Source: Akkermansiaceae bacterium (GTDB lineage Bacteria > Verrucomicrobiota > Verrucomicrobiia > Verrucomicrobiales > Akkermansiaceae). From it: 5,797 nt of DNA. The stretch covers positions 1 to 5,797 of the forward strand of contig JALOTR010000215.1 in NCBI GenBank assembly GCA_025457805.1. Reading direction: 5' to 3'. Of the stretch, positions 1-5,640 are shown in pieces. The notes below the pieces were generated by a model, which did not search any database, had not been told where the DNA came from, and saw only the letters and a list, made by a program, of their open reading frames with translations. Position 1 is the stretch's first letter. Each line of letters begins with the position of its first letter. Both the position numbers and the translations under genes were made by a program.

Positions 1-554
1 GCCTTGTGATCCGCAAGCCATGGCCATCGATGATCCGCACCATTTACGGCGACAAGGAACGCTACAAAAAAACCTATTGGTCCGACTATCCCGGCCTCTA
101 CACCGCAGGCGACGGCGCTCGCCGCGACAAGGATGGGAATTTCTGGATCATCGGTCGCCTTGATGACGTGCTCAATGTTTCCGGTCACCGCCTTGGCACC
201 GCCGAGATCGAAAGCGCTCTCGTTTCCCACCCCGCCGTCGCTGAGGCTGCCGTGGTTGGCCGCCCGGATGACATGAAGGGCCAAGCCGTCGCCGCCTTCG
301 TCACGCTCAAGGGTGGCTTCGAGGAATCTCCCGAACTCCGCGAGCAACTTCGTGGCCACGTCGGCAAGGTGATCGGTGCCATTGCCAAGCCGGATGATCT
401 TCATTTCGCCCCGGGCTTGCCAAAAACGCGTTCCGGGAAAATCATGCGTCGTCTCTTGAAGGAGCTGGTCTGCACTGGGACCATCTCCGGCAACGTGACG
501 ACTCTGGAGGACTTCTCGGTCATCGAGAGCCTGCAGAAGAAAATCTCGAAATAA
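1..554 (+). CDS. acs: Acetyl-CoA synthetase, C-terminal part (5' end outside window)
   Basis: This is the 3' end of an AMP-forming acetyl-CoA synthetase, which activates acetate with ATP and CoA in the cytoplasm to make acetyl-CoA. The reading frame is already open at base 3, so the gene starts upstream of the window; about 183 of roughly 650 residues are present. Counting from the GTG at base 6, the hinge motif GRLDDV lies at residues 50-55, followed by the highly conserved [17 protein letters not shown]. The A10 motif [11 protein letters not shown] lies at 139-149; its Lys145 is the catalytic lysine that Pat/CobB-type systems acetylate in well-studied Acs enzymes. The tail after the A10 motif is of normal length and ends in TAA, so the gene is truncated only by the window edge. 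No hairpin follows the stop, so read-through into the coiled-coil gene 42 nt downstream is plausible. The family call is very secure. Confidence 0.97.
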   Translation, partial: LVIRKPWPSMIRTIYGDKERYKKTYWSDYPGLYTAGDGARRDKDGNFWIIGRLDDVLNVSGHRLGTAEIESALVSHPAVAEAAVVGRPDDMKGQAVAAFVTLKGGFEESPELREQLRGHVGKVIGAIAKPDDLHFAPGLPKTRSGKIMRRLLKELVCTGTISGNVTTLEDFSVIESLQKKISK

Positions 555-596
555 GATTCCGCATTCCGCATCTTCTCCTCGTCCATCTCATCCTCC

Positions 597-1487
597 ATGA
601 CTTCCACCCGTTATCTGGTCGCCCGCTTTGCACAGGCCTTCGGGTATTTCCGGAGAGCCCAGCGCATGGCCGATGCCGCGAGCGAGATGCACTTGCTGCG
701 CGAGGCGGAAGCCTATCTGGGTTTGGCGATTTGGGAAAAGGTGGAGGGCATCGAGGCGCTCTCCGTGGAATACTGGAATCTCCGCAAGCTCATCAAGGAG
801 CGCGAGGCCGTCCGCGCCAAGCTCACGGCCTGCCAGCAGCGCTTGGACCGCGCCCACGAGGAACGCTCCGCATTGCTCAACAGCATCCCGGAAGTGAATC
901 AGGAATTGCTCGCAGAACGCACCGCCCTGCTCAGCGAACTCGAACATCTGGCCCATCAGCGGGACACCATCGTGGCAGATGCCCGCGAGGTGCGCCGTGC
1001 CTATGTGGGTCTCAAGATGAAATTGGAAGTGCTCACCAAGGAGTCCGCCGCCGCCGGAGCATCCCCCAACCACATCGAGCAACTCACCCAGGTGAAAAAG
1101 CGCCTCAACGAGCTCAAGCATCGTTTCGCGGAGCTCAAGACCGAGCGCATCCGCGTCGGCGAGGCGATCGAGCAGGGCGATATCAAGGTCGATCTCGTCG
1201 ATGAGAAGCTCAAGGAAAAGCGCCAGGATCGCCGCATCCACGCTTCGGAGGCCTTCCAGATCATCGGCGAGGGCAACAAGGAAATCTCCATCCTCAAAGC
1301 GGAGAGCGGCCTGCTCGATACCCGCATGCGCCAGCTCTACGCCGAGATCGGCCGCTACGTCTCGCGCAATGCCAACCAGGATCCCGCCTGCGCCGCCGCC
1401 GCCGCCAGCCACCATGGCCTTGTCGATGTGATGCGCGCCATGCGCCGCTCGATCGCCCTCAATCACAAGCTCGCCGGCAACGCTTGA
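597..1487 (+). CDS. Orphan coiled-coil protein, function unknown
   Basis: A 296-residue protein that I do not recognise. Its sequence is almost wholly helical: an N-terminal segment with aromatic and Arg/Ala-rich residues (about 1-60), then long Leu/Glu/Lys/Arg heptad-like stretches at about 61-150 and 160-255. A short break near 150-160 (AAAGASPNH) may be a hairpin turn between two coiled-coil arms. An Ala-rich linker (about 264-270, encoded by five tandem GCC codons plus neighbours) leads to a short C-terminal helix. There is no signal peptide, membrane segment or catalytic motif, so a cytoplasmic structural or scaffold role is a guess. The layout loosely recalls PspA/SMC-like coiled coils, but no diagnostic motif supports either. 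The ATG at 597 has no Shine-Dalgarno; the leader is pyrimidine-rich. The gene lies 42 nt after acs on the same strand and may be cotranscribed. A long opposite-strand frame over the same bases is a compositional shadow. Confidence 0.85.
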   Translation: MTSTRYLVARFAQAFGYFRRAQRMADAASEMHLLREAEAYLGLAIWEKVEGIEALSVEYWNLRKLIKEREAVRAKLTACQQRLDRAHEERSALLNSIPEVNQELLAERTALLSELEHLAHQRDTIVADAREVRRAYVGLKMKLEVLTKESAAAGASPNHIEQLTQVKKRLNELKHRFAELKTERIRVGEAIEQGDIKVDLVDEKLKEKRQDRRIHASEAFQIIGEGNKEISILKAESGLLDTRMRQLYAEIGRYVSRNANQDPACAAAAASHHGLVDVMRAMRRSIALNHKLAGNA

Positions 1488-1503
1488 TCGCCCGGCGATT
1501 TCT
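1471..1503 (+). terminator. Possible weak terminator hairpin in the convergent junction
   Basis: At the tail-to-tail junction, bases 1471-1477 (TCGCCGG) can pair perfectly with 1492-1498 (CCGGCGA) across a 14-nt loop. An alternative compact hairpin pairs ATCGC (1487-1491) with GCGAT (1495-1499) around a CCG loop. Either is followed on the plus strand by the T-rich TTTCTC, so it could end transcription of the coiled-coil gene. The stems are short and the U-tract is interrupted, so this is tentative. Nothing equivalent is seen for the opposite direction. Confidence 0.3.
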
Positions 1504-1814
1504 CACTCTTCCGCGGGTTTCACCTTCTTCACGCCACCCGTCCGGTGGCCTGGCTTGGCGAGAATCTCGATATAAACCGACGCGCACTCCTTCGCCGCCG
1601 CCTGATCGATGGCAGGAACGATTTCCTCCACATGCTTCACTTCCGGTGCCTCGTCACCCATCCCCACCCGGCAGTCGAAGTCCCAGAAATCCACACCCTC
1701 AGGCAAGGCCTTGCGCCTCTCACGTTTGAGATACTTGCGGACGTCGTTTTTGATCGATTCCACCACCCGTGGCGGCTGGTGTCCGGGAACCTGGAGGGGA
1801 AAAATCTTTTTCAT
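1503..1814 (-). CDS. Small conserved protein, DUF6172-like
   Basis: A 103-residue soluble protein resembling the small family I know as DUF6172; this is recognised from memory, and the function is unknown. Visible hallmarks are the start MKKIFPLQVPG, a basic helix VVESIKNDVRKYLKRERRK (17-35), the compact motif LPEGVDFWDFDCRVG (37-51), an acidic helix (about 60-73) and the conserved block VYIEILAKPGHR (80-91), followed by a Lys-rich tail. There is no signal peptide or membrane segment. The frame stays open upstream to 2087, but that extension is unlike the family and overlaps the oxygenase on the other strand, so the ATG at 1814 is chosen. No clear Shine-Dalgarno precedes it. It converges on the coiled-coil gene (15 nt between stops) and diverges from the 2OG oxygenase. 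Confidence 0.85.
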   Translation of the reverse strand: MKKIFPLQVPGHQPPRVVESIKNDVRKYLKRERRKALPEGVDFWDFDCRVGMGDEAPEVKHVEEIVPAIDQAAAKECASVYIEILAKPGHRTGGVKKVKPAEE

Positions 1815-1914
1815 CCGACCCGCTTCTGTCCCGCCATAGGGAAATTGTCGAGTGGAGAAAACAATCGGCGATTTGTCTCGCCGGTTCGGGCGCAACCGTG
1901 CGCATTGGCGGAAG
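1815..1914. promoter_or_regulatory. Divergent intergenic region between the DUF6172-like and oxygenase genes
   Basis: These 100 bases separate two head-to-head genes and must carry the leftward promoter and probably the rightward one. I see no convincing -35/-10 pair on either strand. An AGGGA at 1838-1842 sits 9 nt before a GTG at 1852, which would serve as a ribosome site if the oxygenase starts there instead of at 1915; in that case the intergenic gap shrinks to 37 bases. Confidence 0.35.
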
Positions 1915-2520
1915 ATGGAAGACCTGATCGCTGACCTCAAACAAAACGGCTGGGCCTGCATGACGGCGGAAACTCCCGATCTGGACGCCATCCAGTTGAT
2001 GCGGGAATGCGCCAGCATTTGCGCGGCCGGTGATTTCACCCAAGCCGCCACCGGCCGGGGATCTGGCCTGCAAGTGCGCGATGGCATCCGCGGCGATCAG
2101 ATCCTCTGGCTTCCTCCCGGCGGGGCCACCGCCGATCAGAAAACCTGGCTTGCCCGTCTCGAATGCTTCCGCCTCGCCATCAACCAGCAACTCTTCCTCG
2201 GACTCTTCGAATATGAAGGCCACTTCGCAGTTTATCCCGTCGGCTCGTTTTACAAGGCCCATCTCGATCAACATGCCGGTGCCCGCGACCGCATCCTCAC
2301 CGTCATCCTCTATCTGAATGCCGATTGGCAACCCGGCGATGGTGGCGAGTTGAAACTCTGGACCACTCCGCAAGGGCGGGAAGGAAACTATCAACTCATC
2401 GAGCCGCGCATGGGAACGATTGTCTGTTTCATGTCGGATGAATTCTGGCACGAGGTCCTGCCCACCAACAAGGAACGGATGAGCATCACCGGCTGGTTCC
2501 GCAAAGCCCCGGCGGCTTGA
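1915..2520 (+). CDS. 2-oxoglutarate/Fe(II) oxygenase, EGLN/PHD-like prolyl hydroxylase family
   Basis: A 201-residue single-domain dioxygenase that would couple 2-oxoglutarate decarboxylation to hydroxylation of a substrate, probably a protein prolyl residue. Numbering from ATG 1915, the iron ligands are His116 and Asp118 (HLDQ) and His179 (FWHEVLP). Arg188 (ERMSITGWF), nine residues after the distal His, and Tyr133 (VILYLN) match the 2-oxoglutarate-binding Arg and Tyr of human PHD2. IRGDQILWL (58-66) closely parallels IRGDKITWI of PHD2. No signal peptide is seen, so it is cytoplasmic. The start is uncertain: GTG 1852 adds 21 basic residues and has a fair Shine-Dalgarno (AGGGA), whereas ATG 1915 gives the usual family length and an N-terminus (MEDLIADLKQNGWA) like that of relatives. 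It converges on the RlmM-like gene with 7 nt between stops. The substrate is not deducible; EF-Tu or a ribosomal protein is possible by analogy. Confidence 0.9.
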   Translation: MEDLIADLKQNGWACMTAETPDLDAIQLMRECASICAAGDFTQAATGRGSGLQVRDGIRGDQILWLPPGGATADQKTWLARLECFRLAINQQLFLGLFEYEGHFAVYPVGSFYKAHLDQHAGARDRILTVILYLNADWQPGDGGELKLWTTPQGREGNYQLIEPRMGTIVCFMSDEFWHEVLPTNKERMSITGWFRKAPAA

Positions 2521-2527
2521 TTCAAGG

Positions 2528-3532
2528 TCAGCGCAATGCCAACAAGGCAAACTCCTTGTGATGCACGGCAAGCTGCTGGAGTCGTATCGTTTCGAATCCC
2601 ATCTCACGCAAAGTTTCGAACCAGGCAGACTTTTCCGCGACTTGGGTGATTTCTGTTAGTTTGAGCGTGATGAGCACGCCGCGGATGGAAGGTGTCATGC
2701 GGCAGAACCTCGCACATTCCTTGAGCACCACTTCCGGGGATTGGTTCATGTCGGACATGAACCAGGTCACGTCCTTGCCGAGATCCCGCTTGCTCACCAG
2801 CGCCGCCGGTTTCCGGCAATGATAAAACCAGGGCTCTCTAACAGATTCCGCATCCCTCGTCGCGATGGCTGATTTCATCACCACATCCGCCATCTTTGCA
2901 GGATCCACACCGATCACCGATACCCCGCGGTTCAACAAGGCCAACACCACTCCGCCCGGCGCACATCCCAACTCCACCACGATGTCCTCCGGAGTGAAAT
3001 CGAGGTCGAAAAATCGCGCTGCTTCCTCCAGTTTCAACCAAGCCCGCGAAGGTGAATCCGCCGACATCACCAAACCGGAATCCCCCGCCGGATAAGCGCT
3101 GTGGCTGGGCCCATGACGGTGCAGGCCTGCCCAGAATTCCGTTTCCCCCACTTCCACCACGGTGCCCACCCATTGCCCGGTGATAGGCAATGGGTCACCG
3201 GGAATGCCTTCCATTTTCCGCTCGAAATACCTCGCCTGCTGGATGAGCGGAATATCAACTCCGTGATCCGCGCCTGCCTGGTGGATCAGATCGATCGCTC
3301 CCTCCCGCGTGGCGGCCTTGCCGAGGGAAAGACACAAGCGCCGCGCACAAGCGAGCGGGGTATCCAGAGCGGAGATGCCAAAGGCCGCATCCGCCTTGAA
3401 GGTCACGAATCCACGGCGTTGATAAGACAAACGCCACCCGAGCCGCATCGTCTCCACTTCCAGCTTGAGCGCCTTTTCCGAGCCGGGATTGGCCAAGGCA
3501 AACAGATAGGTGGATTGGAAATCGGCGGACAT
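2528..3532 (-). CDS. rlmM: RlmM-like SAM-dependent rRNA 2'-O-ribose methyltransferase
   Basis: A 334-residue protein resembling RlmM (YgdE), which in E. coli 2'-O-methylates C2498 of 23S rRNA. The N-terminal ~155 residues would correspond to the RNA-binding THUMP-like part and are poorly conserved; the C-terminal half is an RrmJ/FtsJ-type Rossmann domain. SPSRAWLKLEEA (160-171) matches SPSRSTLKLEEA of E. coli. The SAM loop is VVELGCAPGG (185-194) and the ribose-binding acid is Asp210 (GVDPAKM). The K-D-K-E catalytic tetrad appears complete: Lys167, Asp261 (FMSDMN), Lys291 (ITLKL) and Glu327 (HHKEFALLALR). The frame extends to a TTG at 3610, but ATG 3532 (MSADFQSTYLFALANPGSEK) fits the family start. 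There is no Shine-Dalgarno. It diverges from the flavoprotein gene. Methyltransferase assignment is secure; the exact rRNA target is inferred. Confidence 0.88.
   Translation of the reverse strand: MSADFQSTYLFALANPGSEKALKLEVETMRLGWRLSYQRRGFVTFKADAAFGISALDTPLACARRLCLSLGKAATREGAIDLIHQAGADHGVDIPLIQQARYFERKMEGIPGDPLPITGQWVGTVVEVGETEFWAGLHRHGPSHSAYPAGDSGLVMSADSPSRAWLKLEEAARFFDLDFTPEDIVVELGCAPGGVVLALLNRGVSVIGVDPAKMADVVMKSAIATRDAESVREPWFYHCRKPAALVSKRDLGKDVTWFMSDMNQSPEVVLKECARFCRMTPSIRGVLITLKLTEITQVAEKSAWFETLREMGFETIRLQQLAVHHKEFALLALR
2651..2660 (+). repeat. Near copy of the word (TTCTGTTAGT)
   Basis: Matches the 10-mer at 8 of 10 positions with the core CTGTTAG intact. It is antisense to the rlmM-like gene, where it encodes Leu292-Thr293-Glu294 through CTA ACA GAA, next to the catalytic Lys291. 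Confidence 0.4.
2837..2846 (-). repeat. Exact copy of the ATCTGTTAGA word
   Basis: The minus strand reads ATCTGTTAGA, in the coding sense of the rlmM-like gene, spanning the codons for Ser230-Val231-Arg232 (TCT GTT AGA). AGA is otherwise uncommon in this GC-rich coding context. One of three exact copies in the window. Confidence 0.6.
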
Positions 3533-3629
3533 GGAGCGGTGCCGCAGCCTAGGAGGCAGCACCCTTCCGGCAAGCGGGATCTGCCACTTTGTGCTTTCTC
3601 GCCTGGCCAATCGCTTTCACGGTCACCTC
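3533..3629. promoter_or_regulatory. Divergent intergenic region between the rlmM-like and flavoprotein genes
   Basis: About 97 bases lie between the two head-to-head starts. A perfect plus-strand AGGAGG occurs at 3550-3555 but is followed by no start codon at a usable distance. The plus-strand frame of the flavoprotein is open throughout, with further candidate starts at ATG 3531 and GTG 3591, so part of this stretch may be coding. No convincing promoter hexamers are seen. Confidence 0.3.
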
Positions 3630-4877
3630 GTGCCTGCCGACCCGCCATTGCTCGATCTCGCCGTCATCGGCGGCGGCGCATCCGGATTTTTCACCGCCAT
3701 CCAATACGCGGAAATGGCTCCCGGGAAACAAGTGGGCATCTTTGAAAAAGGCAGCCACTACCTCCAGAAAGTCCGCATTTCCGGCGGCGGGCGCTGCAAT
3801 GTCACCCATGCCTGTTTCGATCCACGCGACCTCTCACGCCACTATCCCCGTGGCTCGCGCGAGTTGCTGGCCGCCTTCCACCGCTGGCAACCCACCGATA
3901 CCATCGAGTGGTTCCAGCGCCACGGCGTCACTCTCAAGGCGGAGCCGGATGGACGCATGTTCCCCATCACGGATTCCTCGGAAACCATCATCGCCTGTTT
4001 CCTCGAACAAGCGCGCAAACATCATATCTCCCTCCATCCGAAACATTCCCTGACAGAGATTTCCCAGTTGGAAGATGGCAGTTTTTTTCTCAACTTCGAT
4101 GGCTCCGCTCCATCTGTTAGATCAAGGCGTGTCTGCATCGCCACCGGCTCCCTGAAGGAAAGCCCGCTGCTCAAACAATTGCTCGGCCTCGGCCAATCCA
4201 TCGAACCGCTCGTGCCCTCGCTCTTCGCCTTCAACGTGAGCGACCGCCGCATCAGCGACCTGGCCGGCGTTTCCCATCCGCGGGTGGTGGTGCGATGTGA
4301 GGCTTCGAAGGAATCACAAAGCGGGCCCCTGTTGATCACCCACCGCGGCTTCAGCGGTCCGGCCATCCTGCGCCTCTCCGCATGGGAAGCGCGTGCCCTT
4401 GCGGCGGAGAATCATCATTTCGCATTCGTGATCGATTGGCTGCCGGACATGAAACCGGACGCACTGCATACCATCTTCGCGGAAAACCGCCGCCTGCACG
4501 GTGCCAAGCTCGTCCGCAACAGCCCCATCCCGCCCATTTCCAAACGCCTCTGGGAACGCATCGTCGCATGCAGCGGCATCGCCGAAGATATGACATGGGG
4601 CCAAGTTTCCAAAACCTGCACCCAGGCGCTGCTCGATGGACTCAAAAACGCACGCTTCGAAGTCACCGGAAAAACCACCAACAAGGATGAATTCGTCACC
4701 TGCGGCGGGATTGTTAGAAAGACCATCGACTTCCGCAGCATGGAAAGCCGCGTGACGCCGGGACTTTATTTCACCGGCGAGTGTATCGATATCGATGGCA
4801 TCACCGGCGGCTTCAATTTCCAGGCCGCATGGACAACCGCCCACATCGCCGCCACCGCCATGGCGCAAGCGGAGTGA
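3630..4877 (+). CDS. NAD(P)/FAD-dependent oxidoreductase, HI0933/BaiN (YhiN) family
   Basis: A 415-residue flavoprotein of the HI0933-like family. Members bind FAD and probably NAD(P)H; one clostridial member, BaiN, was proposed to act in bile-acid 7-dehydroxylation, but the general role is unknown, so that substrate should not be transferred here. Numbering from GTG 3630, the N-terminal Rossmann motif LDLAVIGGGASGFFTAI (8-24) contains GxGxxG at 14-19. The family signature VRISGGGRCNVTH is at 48-60, an ATGS segment at 171-174, HRGFSGPAIL at 238-247, and the C-terminal FAD signature TGECIDIDGITGGFNFQAAW at 382-401. Length is typical and there is no disruption. Start choice: GTG 3630 places the Rossmann strand close to the N-terminus as in relatives. 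GTG 3591, ATG 3531 and GTG 3510 are in frame, but the last two would overlap the rlmM-like start. No good Shine-Dalgarno is seen for any of them. Only 4 nt separate its stop from that of truA. Confidence 0.92.
   Translation: MPADPPLLDLAVIGGGASGFFTAIQYAEMAPGKQVGIFEKGSHYLQKVRISGGGRCNVTHACFDPRDLSRHYPRGSRELLAAFHRWQPTDTIEWFQRHGVTLKAEPDGRMFPITDSSETIIACFLEQARKHHISLHPKHSLTEISQLEDGSFFLNFDGSAPSVRSRRVCIATGSLKESPLLKQLLGLGQSIEPLVPSLFAFNVSDRRISDLAGVSHPRVVVRCEASKESQSGPLLITHRGFSGPAILRLSAWEARALAAENHHFAFVIDWLPDMKPDALHTIFAENRRLHGAKLVRNSPIPPISKRLWERIVACSGIAEDMTWGQVSKTCTQALLDGLKNARFEVTGKTTNKDEFVTCGGIVRKTIDFRSMESRVTPGLYFTGECIDIDGITGGFNFQAAWTTAHIAATAMAQAE
4112..4121 (+). repeat. Exact copy of the ATCTGTTAGA word
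   Basis: The plus strand reads ATCTGTTAGA, in the coding sense of the flavoprotein gene, again as TCT GTT AGA (Ser162-Val163-Arg164 from GTG 3630), in a variable part of the protein rather than a conserved motif. Confidence 0.6.
4709..4718 (+). repeat. Near copy of the word (GATTGTTAGA)
   Basis: Matches 7 of 10 positions with the core TGTTAGA intact. It lies in the coding sense of the flavoprotein gene, encoding Ile361-Val362-Arg363 as ATT GTT AGA. Confidence 0.35.
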
Positions 4878-4881
4878 TATC

Positions 4882-5640
4882 TCATTTCTTATAGTAAACT
4901 TTCCATAACACCAGACCGTGGGCCGGGGCATTCATCCCGGCTTTTTTCCGGTCCCTGCCATCGAGCATGCGGCCCACATCCGCCGGTGCGAAACGGCCTT
5001 CGCCCGTTTGAACCAGGGTGCCCGCGATGCATCGGCACATCTTGTAAAGGAAACCGCTTCCTTCGATAAGGAAGGTGATCTCAGCCCCCTTGCGGCGGAT
5101 TTCACAACGCGTCAAAGTCCGCACTCCATCTTCTAACAGATCGCCGCGATTGGAGGTGAATGCGCGGAAATCATGCCGACCCACCAACATCGCCGCCGCC
5201 TCGCGCATCGCTGCCAGATCCAATGGCCGCGGCACATGCCAGGCTTGCGAGCGAAGCAAGGGATTCATCGCGGGATGATTCCACACCCGGTAACGGTATT
5301 GTTTGCCGGATGCATCGAAGCGCGCGTGAAACGAGGCGGGCTTGCGAATCGCCGATATCACACGGATGTCATCCGGCAGCAGCGCATTGATCGACAAAGG
5401 CAAATGCCCCAAAGGAATGCTGAGCGTTTCCGCATCCATCTCCACATGCGCTACCAATCCCCGCGCATGCACTCCCGCATCCGTGCGGCTCGACCCCACG
5501 ACAGTCACCGGCCTGCCAAGCAGTTTTCCCAAAGCCGCCTGCACCGCATCCTGCACCCCACGCCCGGAGCGCTGCGACTGCCAGCCATGATAGGCAGAGC
5601 CATCAAAGGCGAGCGTGAGTTGGATCTTGAATTGCGCCAC
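4882..5640 (-). CDS. truA: tRNA pseudouridine(38-40) synthase TruA
   Basis: A 252-residue TruA, which isomerises uridines 38-40 of the tRNA anticodon arm to pseudouridine in the cytoplasm. The opening LTLAFDGSAYHGWQSQ (8-23) is the family's first motif. SSRTDAGVHARG (50-61) carries the catalytic Asp54. KQYRYRVWN (113-121) supplies the conserved active-site Tyr. GSGFLYKMCRCIAGTLVQTG (194-213) is the C-terminal GxGFLxxMxRxxxGTL motif, here with Cys in place of the more usual Val before Arg. It ends APAHGLVLWKVYY, as expected for the family. Length is close to the E. coli enzyme (270). The start is the GTG at 5640, in line with homologue N-termini; a GGGA sits about 8 nt upstream as a modest ribosome site. 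Its 3' end abuts the flavoprotein stop, tail-to-tail. Confidence 0.97.
   Translation of the reverse strand: MAQFKIQLTLAFDGSAYHGWQSQRSGRGVQDAVQAALGKLLGRPVTVVGSSRTDAGVHARGLVAHVEMDAETLSIPLGHLPLSINALLPDDIRVISAIRKPASFHARFDASGKQYRYRVWNHPAMNPLLRSQAWHVPRPLDLAAMREAAAMLVGRHDFRAFTSNRGDLLEDGVRTLTRCEIRRKGAEITFLIEGSGFLYKMCRCIAGTLVQTGEGRFAPADVGRMLDGRDRKKAGMNAPAHGLVLWKVYYKK
5132..5141 (-). repeat. Exact copy of the ATCTGTTAGA word
   Basis: The minus strand reads ATCTGTTAGA, in the coding sense of truA, but in a different frame from the other two: GAT CTG TTA GAA (Asp167-Leu168-Leu169-Glu170). The frame change shows that the conservation is of DNA, not peptide. Confidence 0.6.

Noticed and set aside
1392..1406. 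Five tandem GCC trinucleotides
   Set aside because: In-frame alanine codons in an Ala-rich linker; common in GC-rich genomes and too short to suggest a variable repeat locus.
588..1466. 292-codon minus-strand open frame antisense to the coiled-coil gene
   Set aside because: Its protein is rich in Leu, Glu, Asp, Ala and Gly in the pattern produced by reading Leu/Glu/Lys-rich coiled-coil codons backwards (CTC/GAG). The plus strand gives a coherent heptad-bearing protein, so this is a shadow.
1815..2087. Upstream extension of the DUF6172-like frame
   Set aside because: The extra 91 residues are Arg/Ser/Pro-rich shadow sequence antisense to the oxygenase; the family begins at MKKIFPLQ.
2542..2559. 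Hairpin ACAAGG/CCTTGT with a 6-nt loop near the oxygenase/rlmM-like junction
   Set aside because: It lies inside the rlmM-like coding region, has only 6 base pairs and no T-run on either strand, so it is not a credible terminator.
1720..2607. 295-codon minus-strand open frame across the oxygenase gene
   Set aside because: It covers a clearly recognisable 2OG oxygenase on the plus strand and also parts of both neighbouring minus-strand genes in another frame; its translation matches nothing I know.
3101..3745. 214-codon plus-strand open frame antisense to the rlmM-like gene
   Set aside because: It overlaps the well-supported methyltransferase and the N-terminus of the flavoprotein; its Arg/Pro/His-rich composition is typical of a shadow frame.
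4856..4865. 10-bp palindrome CGCCATGGCG near the flavoprotein stop
   Set aside because: Too little stem once a loop is allowed (3 bp), no T-tract, and readily explained by coding sequence.
4314..4931. 205-codon minus-strand open frame antisense to the flavoprotein
   Set aside because: It lies over conserved HI0933-family motifs on the plus strand and overlaps the truA 3' end in a different frame.
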